NCBI RefSeq assembly: GCF_001557325.1
Contig: NZ_LSJS01000272.1
Span: 1-38,966, forward strand
DNA from: Erythrobacter donghaensis
GTDB lineage: Bacteria; Pseudomonadota; Alphaproteobacteria; Sphingomonadales; Sphingomonadaceae
DNA: 38,966 bases
Direction: 5' to 3'
Part shown: positions 31,980 to 38,966 of the stretch, piece by piece
How positions within the stretch are numbered: the first letter of the stretch is position 1
How the letters are laid out: the number at the start of each line of letters is the position of its first letter
Translations under genes and position numbers: made by a program
The notes under the pieces: model-generated
The model's database searches: none
What the model was told of the DNA's origin: nothing
The model's input: only the letters and a program-made list of their open reading frames with translations

Positions 31980-33472
31980 ACCGCGCTCAATTGGCGCTGT
32001 GTTGGTCGTCGCCTAAGCGCCTGCACGCTGCCGATCCCGATTGCCAGAAAGCAGATTGCAAACAGTGCCGCAAAGGGCGCACTCTGCCAATGGTGACGCC
32101 CCGCCAGCCACACGGCACATCCGGCAAAGGCAAGCCCTAGCCCAATCTCAATGCGTTCGCCAAGCCGCGATCGCGATGTCCGATAAAGTGAGGTCGGACG
32201 GTCCGATGCGGCATTGCCCTGCTTCGGCGTGCGCACGAACCCGCTGCGAATGCCAAGCAGCGCCTCGATCACGGCGCGGCAATTGTTCAACGCCAGCCCG
32301 ATAAGCAACGGCATCAGCAAGACCACCTCATGCAGGCGCGCAGGCTTGCCAATGCCCAGATGCAAGGCGCGCTGGCCCAGAAGGAAGAACGCAAAATTGC
32401 TTAGGCTCGTAATGATCAACAACGGCACATCGATCCATAGCAGCGCATCGAGGTGATAGGCTTCGCGTACAGCCACGCCGGGGATGAACAGGATCAAGCA
32501 TTCGGCGATGAACAGCAGATAGGCCAAGTTGCTGGTCAAGTGCAGCGTCGCCTCGATCTTCACCGGCAGCGGCAGTCTTGCACGCCAGATCGAGGGAAGG
32601 AGGCGCAGCATCACCTCGATCGATCCCTTGGTCCACCGGTGCTGCTGGCTCTTGAACGCGTTCATGTCGGCAGGCAATTCGCTAAGGCATTCCACTTCGC
32701 CCAGATAAACAAACCGCCAGCCCGCCAGCTGCGCGCGGTAACTAAGGTCAAGATCCTCGGTCAGCGTATCCGCCCGCCAACCGCCAGCGTTGCGGATCGC
32801 CTGCTTGCGCCAGATGCCGGCCGTGCCGTTGAAATTGAAGAACAGCCCCCGCGCCGCGCGCTGGCGATGTTCAATCATGAAATGCGCATCGAGCAGCACC
32901 GCCTGCACGCGGGTCAACAGGTTGCGATGGCGGTTGAGATAACTCCAGCGGGCCTGCACCATACCGACAGCAGGGTCGGCAAGCGGATCGATGAGCGCGC
33001 GCAGTAAATCGGGCGCCGGAACGAAATCTGCATCGAGGATCAGTACAAACTCGCCCCGCGCCTGCTCCAACCCATAGGCAAGCGCACCGGCCTTGAAGCC
33101 GATTCGGTCGGGACGGCGGATATGCACGATCTCCACCCCCAGCGCCCGGTGATGGGCAATCCGCGCAGCAGCAATCGCAGTGGTTTCGTCGGTGGAATCG
33201 TCGAGAACCTGGATTTCCAACCGATCCGCCGGGTAGTCCAGCGCGACCGCCGCATCGATCAGCCGGGCGATCACATGCCGTTCGTTATAGACCGGCAATT
33301 GGACCGTTACCAACGGCAGTTCGGCGAACCGCTGATGCGTGCGAGGCTGTGCCGGCGACCGCCATGCCTGCCACGCCAGATAAAGCCGGTGAACACCATA
33401 TGCCCCCAGTATGGCCATAACGAAGTAGTGTCCCGATAGCAGGACAACAGCGGCAATGACGTGCGCAATCAC
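31976..33472 (-). CDS. Processive GT2 glycosyltransferase (CelA/CslA-like)
   Basis: The 498-residue protein has the full D,D,D,QxxRW set of processive family-2 glycosyltransferases: VLDDSTDE (D91-D92), ILDADF (D147, D149), TEDLDLS (238-242) and QQHRW (276-280). A hydrophobic N-terminal segment and four or more C-terminal membrane segments (LAYLLFIAECLILFIPGV, LSNFAFFLLGQ, VVLLMPLLIGLAL, CFLAIGIGSVQAL) frame the cytoplasmic catalytic core. The motif spacing is closest to cellulose-synthase-like and glucomannan-synthase-like enzymes. It would polymerise a sugar from a nucleotide donor across the inner membrane. Start and stop overlap its neighbours as ATGA. Confidence 0.86.
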   Translation of the reverse strand: MIAHVIAAVVLLSGHYFVMAILGAYGVHRLYLAWQAWRSPAQPRTHQRFAELPLVTVQLPVYNERHVIARLIDAAVALDYPADRLEIQVLDDSTDETTAIAAARIAHHRALGVEIVHIRRPDRIGFKAGALAYGLEQARGEFVLILDADFVPAPDLLRALIDPLADPAVGMVQARWSYLNRHRNLLTRVQAVLLDAHFMIEHRQRAARGLFFNFNGTAGIWRKQAIRNAGGWRADTLTEDLDLSYRAQLAGWRFVYLGEVECLSELPADMNAFKSQQHRWTKGSIEVMLRLLPSIWRARLPLPVKIEATLHLTSNLAYLLFIAECLILFIPGVAVREAYHLDALLWIDVPLLIITSLSNFAFFLLGQRALHLGIGKPARLHEVVLLMPLLIGLALNNCRAVIEALLGIRSGFVRTPKQGNAASDRPTSLYRTSRSRLGERIEIGLGLAFAGCAVWLAGRHHWQSAPFAALFAICFLAIGIGSVQALRRRPTQRQLSAV

Positions 33473-34320
33473 AGCTGGAATACGAGTGCCAGCTGGTAAT
33501 TGGTGCCGGTTAGTGTGTTGTCGCCATAGAGATTGGGGGTTGCGGTGAACTCGGCAGCCAGTTTCTCGTTGAACTTGTAACCTGCGGTCAGCTCAAGCTT
33601 GGCGAGATCAAAGGCGAGTGGGATCGTCGGGTTGCCGTTGGCAGCCAATCGCGGCGTATCGTTGCGGATACTGAGCAGGCCGTCAAGTTTGGTGCGCAGA
33701 TAGACCGAACCGTTCACATCGACGCCATATTCGAGGAGGTAGCGGAATTCGTCCGATGGCGCACCAACCCGGTAACGATAGCCTGCCTCGGCCACGACAT
33801 AGCCGGCCTTGCCAAGCGAATGGCCCAGCTGAATGCGGCCCTCGAAATCTTCTTGCCCGTTGCCGAGTGGCAGCGGATCGTCATCGCTGTAGGCATAAGG
33901 TGCCTTGAACAGACCCTGCACCGCGACCACGACCGGGCCCTTTGACAGGTTGTAGCGCAGGCCGACATCGATATCGCCCACCCCTGAGGTTTCTTGGGTC
34001 GTCACGTTGCCAGCTTGGTTACGGTCGCGGCGACGGATTTCCTTGATCGGAACTGAAACGATGAACGACAGGTCGTCGGTGATGCCCGTTTCGTTGTAGA
34101 AGGTGAAGTTGAAATCCTCGAACTCCTCAAGCTCCGGCTGATCGGTGCCGAAGAGCGAATCTCCCGAGAAGTAATTGACCGCAGGCTTGTTGTAAGTCTC
34201 GCCTTCCGGCAGCGTCCATGGCCCTGCAACCGCCGACACCGGAGCAAATGCACCGGCAAAAACAATCGATTTGACCGTAACAAGAGGCAACCGAAGTGGA
34301 GCGTTAAACTGCAAGGGCAT
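33469..34320 (-). CDS. Outer-membrane beta-barrel protein, first gene of cargo operon
   Basis: The 283-residue protein starts at ATG 34320, with TTGGAG nine bases upstream. The signal peptide region is VTVKSIVFAGAFAPVSAVAG. After it, alternating amphipathic strands (FNFTFYNETGITDDLSFIVS, VGDIDVGLRYNLSKGPVVVA, AGYVVAEAGYRYRVG, LELTAGYKFNEKLAAEFTA) and a final YQLALVFQL indicate a 10-14-stranded barrel, like MetA-pathway/transporter family proteins. It overlaps the GT2 gene by four bases. The order OMP-GT2-GT87 suggests it exports or anchors the glycan, or is a structural partner (inferred). Confidence 0.75.
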   Translation of the reverse strand: MPLQFNAPLRLPLVTVKSIVFAGAFAPVSAVAGPWTLPEGETYNKPAVNYFSGDSLFGTDQPELEEFEDFNFTFYNETGITDDLSFIVSVPIKEIRRRDRNQAGNVTTQETSGVGDIDVGLRYNLSKGPVVVAVQGLFKAPYAYSDDDPLPLGNGQEDFEGRIQLGHSLGKAGYVVAEAGYRYRVGAPSDEFRYLLEYGVDVNGSVYLRTKLDGLLSIRNDTPRLAANGNPTIPLAFDLAKLELTAGYKFNEKLAAEFTATPNLYGDNTLTGTNYQLALVFQL

Positions 34321-34612
34321 GGTCGTTCTCCAAGTTCTTGAACACACGACACAAAGGGGCCGTTGCTGAAGGGTTCAAGCCCCTTGTCCGATCCCAGCAT
34401 GATAAAGGTTACACCCGAAGCGTCTTGCCAATTCCAACCCAATGTTGCGCGCCTTGGGCAGCCATTGATCGGCGGATTGCGAATTGGCGTGACGCAGGGC
34501 AATACCAGCGGCCTCAGGCTAAGGGACTGTAATCCTGGAACACACTTGAGAGCTGATCAGAGCCATGTCCCCTCCAGAGCGTTGTTGGCCAATAGGAGAG
34601 CGTGAAGCGGTG
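34321..34612. promoter_or_regulatory. Upstream region of the glycosyltransferase operon
   Basis: A perfect 7-bp inverted repeat CTTGAAC (34337-34343) and GTTCAAG (34373-34379), centred 38 bp upstream of the operon start, could be an operator. No convincing -35/-10 pair was identified. The rest holds no gene. The composition is less GC-rich than the operon itself. Confidence 0.35.
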
Positions 34613-34804
34613 ATGGTTAGCTTCCAGACAATGTTAGTCAGGGGTATCGAGCATCATCCCCAGCTTTTCACCACTCGCTATCAACAGTTGGGTCGTGTCT
34701 CGATCCCGAAAGGTGCATGGCGACTTTTGGCGGAAAAAGACGTTTTCATTTATGATTGGGAACGACCAGATCTGGTCGCGAGCTGCCGGCGTTTAGGCAC
34801 ATAA
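34613..34804 (+). CDS. Small hypothetical protein, doubtful
   Basis: A 63-codon frame from ATG 34613 (MVSFQTMLVRGIEHHPQLFT) contains GRVSIPKGAWRLLAEKDVFIYDWERP, which looks protein-like, with a GGAGAG 9-14 bases upstream. The frame is open further upstream to 34565. It is the only plus-strand candidate in this part and its composition is lower in GC than its neighbours. I recognise no family. It may be a remnant gene marking the edge of the cargo insertion. Confidence 0.35.
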   Translation: MVSFQTMLVRGIEHHPQLFTTRYQQLGRVSIPKGAWRLLAEKDVFIYDWERPDLVASCRRLGT

Positions 34805-34831
34805 GATCGCTGCAATCAGGGCCGACAGCAC

Positions 34832-35749
34832 TCACTCAATCGCCCAAACAGTAATCCCCATCTTGCGCGCCTTGTCGACCAGGTTGGCATTGATGCCATT
34901 TCCCGGACAAGCGACCACGGCCTTGGGCAGTGCTACCAGCATCTGATCATTACGACGAAATGGCGCTGCTTTCTTGAACCGATTCCAGTCTGGCCGGAAC
35001 GCGACATGGGTGATCTTGCGATTGCGCGCCCAGAGCGAAGCGATGTGTTCGCCGCCGGTGGGATTGCCTCCGTGGAACAGGACCATGTCTGGATATTTGG
35101 CGAGCACCTTGTCGAGGACAGCCCAGATCCGGGTGTGGTTTTGGTAGTCAGGACCGGACGTGAACGCGATGCGCGTACCCACCGGTAGCAGCGGCTCGGT
35201 CTCTGAGCGACGCTTCGCGGCCAGATAATCCCGGCTGTCGATCATGGCGGCAGTCATAGTGCGATGGTTGACGAGTGACCCGGTACGCGGGGTCCAGGCT
35301 TTGCGGAAATGCGCTTCGAACTGGTCGCCGGCGGCATCGCGCATAAATTCCATGGCGTTGCGGCGTTCGATCAGACCAATGCCTTCGCGGAGCAGGCGTT
35401 CGAGTTCGACTGACTTGACTTCGGAGCCATTCTGCTCGCGCTGGCTGCGCTTCTGGGCATCTTCATTGTCGTCGAGGTCGCGCTGGATCCGGCCCTCGGC
35501 GCGGTGGAAGAGGTTGGCGAGTGACCAGCACAGGTCTTCCAGATCGGGTTCGAGCCTGGTGTCGATCATGGTGGCGATGAGGGCATCGAACATGTCGGCG
35601 ACGGCGCCAGCGGCGATGCGCTCTTCGGGGAGCGGTCGCGGATCGGCTTCATCGGAGAAGGGGCGATAGCCGTAGAGGGCGATTTCATCGAGGAGATGGG
35701 CGGTGGCAGAGGTTTTGTGTTCGGGTTCTGAATCGGGCGTGATGGTCAT
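34832..35749 (-). CDS. DUF2493 (SLOG-type) domain protein
   Basis: The 305-residue protein starts at ATG 35749 (MTITPDSEPEHKTSATAH). The N-terminal half is helical (LLDEIALYGYRPF, then FDALIATMIDTRLEPDLEDL). The C-terminal ~115 residues are the DUF2493 Rossmann-like fold: GTRIAFTSGPDYQNHTRIW, DMVLFHGGNPTGGEHIASLW, VAFRPDWNRFKKAAPFRRN, VVACPGNGINANLVDKAR. SLOG proteins bind nucleotide-derived ligands; this subgroup is common on alphaproteobacterial plasmids and has no assigned role. A structured leader (35775-35926) precedes it. Confidence 0.88.
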   Translation of the reverse strand: MTITPDSEPEHKTSATAHLLDEIALYGYRPFSDEADPRPLPEERIAAGAVADMFDALIATMIDTRLEPDLEDLCWSLANLFHRAEGRIQRDLDDNEDAQKRSQREQNGSEVKSVELERLLREGIGLIERRNAMEFMRDAAGDQFEAHFRKAWTPRTGSLVNHRTMTAAMIDSRDYLAAKRRSETEPLLPVGTRIAFTSGPDYQNHTRIWAVLDKVLAKYPDMVLFHGGNPTGGEHIASLWARNRKITHVAFRPDWNRFKKAAPFRRNDQMLVALPKAVVACPGNGINANLVDKARKMGITVWAIE

Positions 35750-35774
35750 TGCGTCGGTCCTTGGGGCCTTGGGA

Positions 35775-35926
35775 CCGGGCACCTTGCCCGGCCTTCATGG
35801 GCGTCCCTCTGACCGGCTGCCGCTAGGCTGCATCCGCATGGACCGAAGCGCAGCGGAGGATGGCGGGCGGGCGGCTATTTTGCTTCGCGATGGAAAGGCG
35901 CGGATGCGCCGCCGGAAAATAGCCGC
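35775..35926 (-). promoter_or_regulatory. Structured 5' leader of the DUF2493 gene (copy B)
   Basis: A perfect 11-bp stem GCGGCTATTTT (35871-35881) with AAAATAGCCGC (35916-35926) encloses an inner stem GGCGC (35897-35901) with GCGCC (35906-35910). Nearer the start codon, CCGGGCA (35775-35781) pairs with TGCCCGG (35785-35791). The core GCGCAGCGG (35848-35856) is 99 nt from the ATG. Sequence from 35843 aligns with 28938 onward, including GGAGGA, CGGCT and TCGCGA, while the paired bases of both outer and inner stems differ and remain complementary. Likely a structured cis-acting RNA or protein-binding site. Confidence 0.6.
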
Positions 35927-36054
35927 ATGGCTGCCATTGCGGCCTCGCGGCAGCCGGTCTCTCGGACGCCACTCGAAGGAGGCCGGGCTGGGCCAGGTCT
36001 TGGTTCAAGTCCCATGCACGCCGCCATCGCCCCATCCTCCAACCCCGTATCGGC
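35927..36054. other. Gap with a 7-bp inverted repeat, no gene
   Basis: GGCTGCC (35929-35935) and GGCAGCC (35949-35955) form a stem next to leader B. The remaining ~100 bp up to the Toprim stop hold no gene. The DUF2493 promoter could be here if the leader is transcribed separately from the Toprim gene. Confidence 0.4.
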
Positions 36055-37113
36055 TCAGCCAATGTCGACGGAAAAGCGTATCTGATCCTGCTCTCGGAGA
36101 TGATGGCGGACCCGTTCCGCCAGTGCAGCAACGCCATGCTGGCGGTGGTCGTCATTGAAGTCAGCGAGGTCCGGCATGAGTGATACAAGTTCGATCCCGG
36201 CTGCCTGCGTGCGGTCGATCAGGGTGCCAAACGCCGCGTCGCCTGCCACATCGCGGTCAACCGCGACATAGAGTCGCCGGAGTGTCGGCGGGAACAAGAT
36301 CGCAGCGAGGTGGGCTGACGAAGTTGCGGCGACCATCGGCATGGTTGGCAGAATTTCGCGCAACGACAGCATGGTTTCGATGCCTTCGCCGGCGATCATG
36401 ACATCATCCGCAGATCCGAACCTTACGGCGTTGCCGAGGATGTTGCCCATCGCTCTGCGCGGCGATGCGACTTTGGCCTTCGCGCTGCCGGATGGATCGA
36501 GCCAGGTGCGATGGGCGCCGGTCTGCACGCCGTCGTTGTCGGATACTGCTGCGATCAGCGCGGGGAAAGCGCCCGCAGTTGCTGGATCATCGTCCTCGTT
36601 TGGTCTGTAGTAGCATCGCGGATGAAAGCGCAGGGCTGGCAGGTCGGATACGCGTGTGATGCCACGTGACCGTAGGTAGGTGCTCGCGATTGATCCGGTC
36701 AGTGGTTTCGAGGCGGCAAACAGGCGTAAGGCAGCGGTTGTGGATCCTGCGCGCGCGGGCTTGGCGAATGACGCGGCACAGCGCTGATCGTCGGAAGCCG
36801 ATGGTGGCAGGCTGAGGAAGCGTTCAGCTTCCTCAATGGTTTCGGACAGACGCCCATGCCGCTGATTGAGCCGGATGAGATCAACGAGATCGCCATACTC
36901 GCCGGTTGCGGCATCGACCCAGTTGCCGATCACGCCGCGTTCGGTTTCGAAAAGCCGAACGTAGAGACTGCGTCCGGGTGTTCCCGCGACATCGCCAACC
37001 ATCCAGTAGCGGCCTTCGCGCCTGCCTGCGGGCAGAAAATGGCGGCAAACGGCCTGCACGTTCTGCGCAAGCCGTTCCGACACTTCTGCCGCACGCGTGG
37101 AGAGCTTGGCCAT
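36055..37113 (-). CDS. Toprim domain protein (primase-like)
   Basis: The 352-residue protein has a DUF7146-like N-terminus (VCRHFLPAGRREGRYWMVGDV, GNWVDAATGEYGDLVDLIRL) and a Toprim domain with the catalytic Glu in VMIAGEGIETMLSLREILP and the DxD-type LYVAVDRDVAGDAAF. The middle TYLRSRGI and ALRFHPRCYY are the usual linker of plasmid primase-type Toprim proteins. No zinc-ribbon primase N-terminus is evident. It probably acts in replication or processing of the transferred strand. It starts one base after the strawberry-notch stop, so the two are co-transcribed. Confidence 0.87.
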   Translation of the reverse strand: MAKLSTRAAEVSERLAQNVQAVCRHFLPAGRREGRYWMVGDVAGTPGRSLYVRLFETERGVIGNWVDAATGEYGDLVDLIRLNQRHGRLSETIEEAERFLSLPPSASDDQRCAASFAKPARAGSTTAALRLFAASKPLTGSIASTYLRSRGITRVSDLPALRFHPRCYYRPNEDDDPATAGAFPALIAAVSDNDGVQTGAHRTWLDPSGSAKAKVASPRRAMGNILGNAVRFGSADDVMIAGEGIETMLSLREILPTMPMVAATSSAHLAAILFPPTLRRLYVAVDRDVAGDAAFGTLIDRTQAAGIELVSLMPDLADFNDDHRQHGVAALAERVRHHLREQDQIRFSVDIG

Positions 37114-37114
37114 G

Positions 37115-38966
37115 TCAGGCCGCCTTCCGGTCGGCGATGCGCGTCAAAGGGTGCCGTTCAAACAGCCGCTCGAGCACACCCGACCCTGTCACCATGTCGT
37201 CAGCCACGAACAGACGCAGTTTCCAGCTGATGATCTCGGAAAACAGCCCCATGGCTTTGAGCCGGTCGACCGCCGTCGAACCAAACCCGGTGAGTTCGAT
37301 CCGGTTCACCTGCATCAGCCGCGACCGGCGCAGTTGCAGCCCATCGGCAAGGTCGAGCACCGCGTGCCCTTCACGCAGCATTGCGATTGCCTGTGTCGGC
37401 GAAAGCACGGGCGCTTCTGGCTTGGCCATCGCAATCGCTGCCCATGCTGCGGAGACCCTGCGCCCGACAATGCGGGTGCCATCGTCGGTCTGGAGCCGGT
37501 AGACGCGGGTCGATTCCTCGGGAAGCTGTTTCCAGATCGGCAGCAGCAGGCCGGTAACGATGTGCAGTTCGCTTGTCGTGAATTCATCGACTTGCACCAC
37601 CTCGTCTTGCCAGATGGTCGCGAATGTCCTCTCGTCCACCTCCTGCCAGTTGGTCTCGGGAAGGTGGGTCAGGGCGAAGTTCAGCCGCTCCATTGGCCGG
37701 ATCAGCCGGACACGGCGTTCAACCTCGCCATCGTCGAGCATGAGGCTGCGAGCGGGCAGCTGGACTGCAGCGCGCCGCGAGCGGGCATTGACCAACAGTC
37801 GCGCGGCGGGTTCACGCCGCAGTTCGAGCGCCCGCTCGAGCGAGACCGGCTGGTTGCGCTCCTTCATTGAAATCGTCAGCAACCGGGTCTCTGCGCCCGT
37901 GGCCGGATGGACGTAGATCGGCTCACTGCCCGTGGCGGTGAAGCTGTCTGCGGTGAGCGTTTCCAGCCCGAGATCGTAACTGCCCGCCGCAATTGCGCTC
38001 TCGACCTTGGCGCTAAGCAACTGCTCGAGCACCGTGAACAGCACGTTCTGCATGTCGATGGTGAGTGCCAGCAGCCGGTTCAGGAAAGTCGTGATCGGCG
38101 GCAGTTCGTCCTTGAGGCACCCGCTGCTGTCGGTCAGCGATAGGCCGGTCGTGCTTTCGAAGGTCGCGAGCGAGCATCGCTCAACCTTGCCCGCATAGAT
38201 CAACACATAGAGCTGGCGCAGCGCATCGCGGGCATAGGGGCTTTCGAGATTGTCTTCGGGGCGGAACAGCCCCTGACCACCGGTCTGCCGCTGTCCGCGC
38301 GTGATCGCACCTAGAGTGTCGAGCCGCCGCGCGATTGTTGAAAGGAAGCGTTTCTCGGCCTGGACATTGGTGGCCACCGGCCGGAACAGCGGCGGCTGCG
38401 CCTGATTGGTGCGGTTGGTGCGGCCCAGGCCTTGGATAGCGGCATCGGCCTTCCAGCCTGCTTCCAGCAGATAGTGATGGCGGAGCCGCTGGTTCCGCGC
38501 GCCCAGATCGGCATGGTAGCTGCGTCCTGTGCCCCCGGCATCGGAGAATACGAGGATTTGCTTGCGATCCTCCATGAACGCCTGGGCTTCGGCGAGGTTG
38601 GCTTGGGCTGGCCGGTTCTCAACAGCGAGCCGGTCGCCGTTCACATCGACCTTGCGGACGATCCGGCGCGATCGCCCGGTCACCTCGGCCACCATGCCGG
38701 TCCCGAACCGCTGCACGACCTGGTCGAGTGCGCCTTGTACCGGTTCCATCGATGCCAATTGCTCGATCAGCCGGTTACGTCGTTCGAGCGCCTCGCGGCA
38801 CTGCACGGCATTGCCATCCTCGTCATAGGCTGGCCTCGACGCGAGATTGCCGTCGCCGTCGGTGAAGCTCTCATGAAGCTGGGTCGGGAAGCTGTGGAGG
38901 AGGTAATCCAGAACATATTCTTTGCAGTCGCAGTTTATGTCGAGCGTGGCGGCGAGAGACGCAGGT
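37115..38966 (-). CDS. Strawberry-notch-like helicase, C-terminal part (runs off right edge)
   Basis: The frame is open from 37115 to the last bases of the window, about 616 residues, with no start; the GTG at 38806 is internal. Visible helicase-C elements are ILVFSDAGGTGRSYHAD and the motif-VI-like AIQGLGRTNRTNQ, followed by QAEKRFLSTIARRLDTLGAITRG, the strawberry-notch signature. The N-terminal NTPase core (Walker A/B) must lie beyond 38966. These very large proteins are a hallmark of alphaproteobacterial plasmids and conjugative elements, often with an adjacent methyltransferase-type N-terminus. Role unknown, probably DNA remodelling during or after transfer. Confidence 0.9.
   Translation of the reverse strand, partial: PASLAATLDINCDCKEYVLDYLLHSFPTQLHESFTDGDGNLASRPAYDEDGNAVQCREALERRNRLIEQLASMEPVQGALDQVVQRFGTGMVAEVTGRSRRIVRKVDVNGDRLAVENRPAQANLAEAQAFMEDRKQILVFSDAGGTGRSYHADLGARNQRLRHHYLLEAGWKADAAIQGLGRTNRTNQAQPPLFRPVATNVQAEKRFLSTIARRLDTLGAITRGQRQTGGQGLFRPEDNLESPYARDALRQLYVLIYAGKVERCSLATFESTTGLSLTDSSGCLKDELPPITTFLNRLLALTIDMQNVLFTVLEQLLSAKVESAIAAGSYDLGLETLTADSFTATGSEPIYVHPATGAETRLLTISMKERNQPVSLERALELRREPAARLLVNARSRRAAVQLPARSLMLDDGEVERRVRLIRPMERLNFALTHLPETNWQEVDERTFATIWQDEVVQVDEFTTSELHIVTGLLLPIWKQLPEESTRVYRLQTDDGTRIVGRRVSAAWAAIAMAKPEAPVLSPTQAIAMLREGHAVLDLADGLQLRRSRLMQVNRIELTGFGSTAVDRLKAMGLFSEIISWKLRLFVADDMVTGSGVLERLFERHPLTRIADRKAA

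Noticed and set aside
36001..36026. tRNA-like T-loop GGTTCAAGTCCC
   Set aside because: Flanking bases do not form a T stem, and no anticodon or acceptor stem is found upstream.
1..38966. CRISPR arrays, complete IS elements, integrase
   Set aside because: No regular repeat-spacer pattern, transposase or tyrosine/serine recombinase motif was seen.

Overview
The window is a high-GC accessory region whose gene set is typical of alphaproteobacterial, especially sphingomonad, integrative conjugative elements and related plasmids: RepA (replication initiator protein A family), DUF2840, TraF-type S26 peptidase, two DUF736 proteins, a VirB1-like lytic transglycosylase, a VirD2-like relaxase with DUF3363, TraG/VirD4, a ribbon-helix-helix protein, DUF2285/DUF6499 regulators, DUF2493, a Toprim protein and a strawberry-notch helicase. 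The host assignment is inferred from gene content only. No tRNA, rRNA, CRISPR array, integrase, transposase or complete insertion sequence was seen.

Layout. (1) About 180-17470 is a dense defence island. It starts with a minus-strand operon (XRE-type regulator, 43-residue membrane peptide, phospholipase-D-fold nuclease). Divergent from it is a tightly coupled pair, a PIN-like protein and a CoiA-like nuclease. A convergent PD-(D/E)XK protein, the AbiEi/AbiEii toxin-antitoxin pair and an unrecognised PD-(D/E)XK-like protein with a TTG start follow. Then come a 1333-residue STAND NTPase with an N-terminal Cap4/DUF4297-like nuclease domain and a divergent 1380-residue type IIG restriction-modification enzyme. 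(2) 17542-28030 is the minus-strand replication and transfer module: DUF2285, a frameshifted DUF6499-DUF2285 gene, an AlpA-type regulator, RepA, an iteron/DnaA-box region resembling oriV, DUF2840, TraF, DUF736, lytic transglycosylase, an inverted-repeat-rich oriT candidate, relaxase, an Xre/RES toxin-antitoxin pair, TraG and the RHH protein. (3) 28251-30171 holds a small XRE regulator, a second DUF736 protein, a small membrane protein and a small exported peptide. (4) 30606-34320 is a minus-strand cargo operon: outer-membrane beta-barrel protein, processive GT2 glycosyltransferase and GT87-type glycosyltransferase, joined by ATGA overlaps. (5) 34832-38966 continues the element backbone: DUF2493, Toprim and the C-terminal part of strawberry-notch, which runs off the right edge.

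How it fits together. The backbone encodes replication (RepA plus iterons), DNA processing (relaxase, TraG), envelope passage (lytic transglycosylase, TraF) and addiction (Xre/RES, AbiE). The mating-pore (trb) genes that often follow traG and the RHH gene are absent; the defence island occupies that side. The most notable non-coding finding is a structured 5' leader in front of the second DUF736 gene and the DUF2493 gene, with a probable third, weaker copy. The least characterised protein-coding candidates are the 182-4696 divergent five-gene locus and the 7623-8957 gene.
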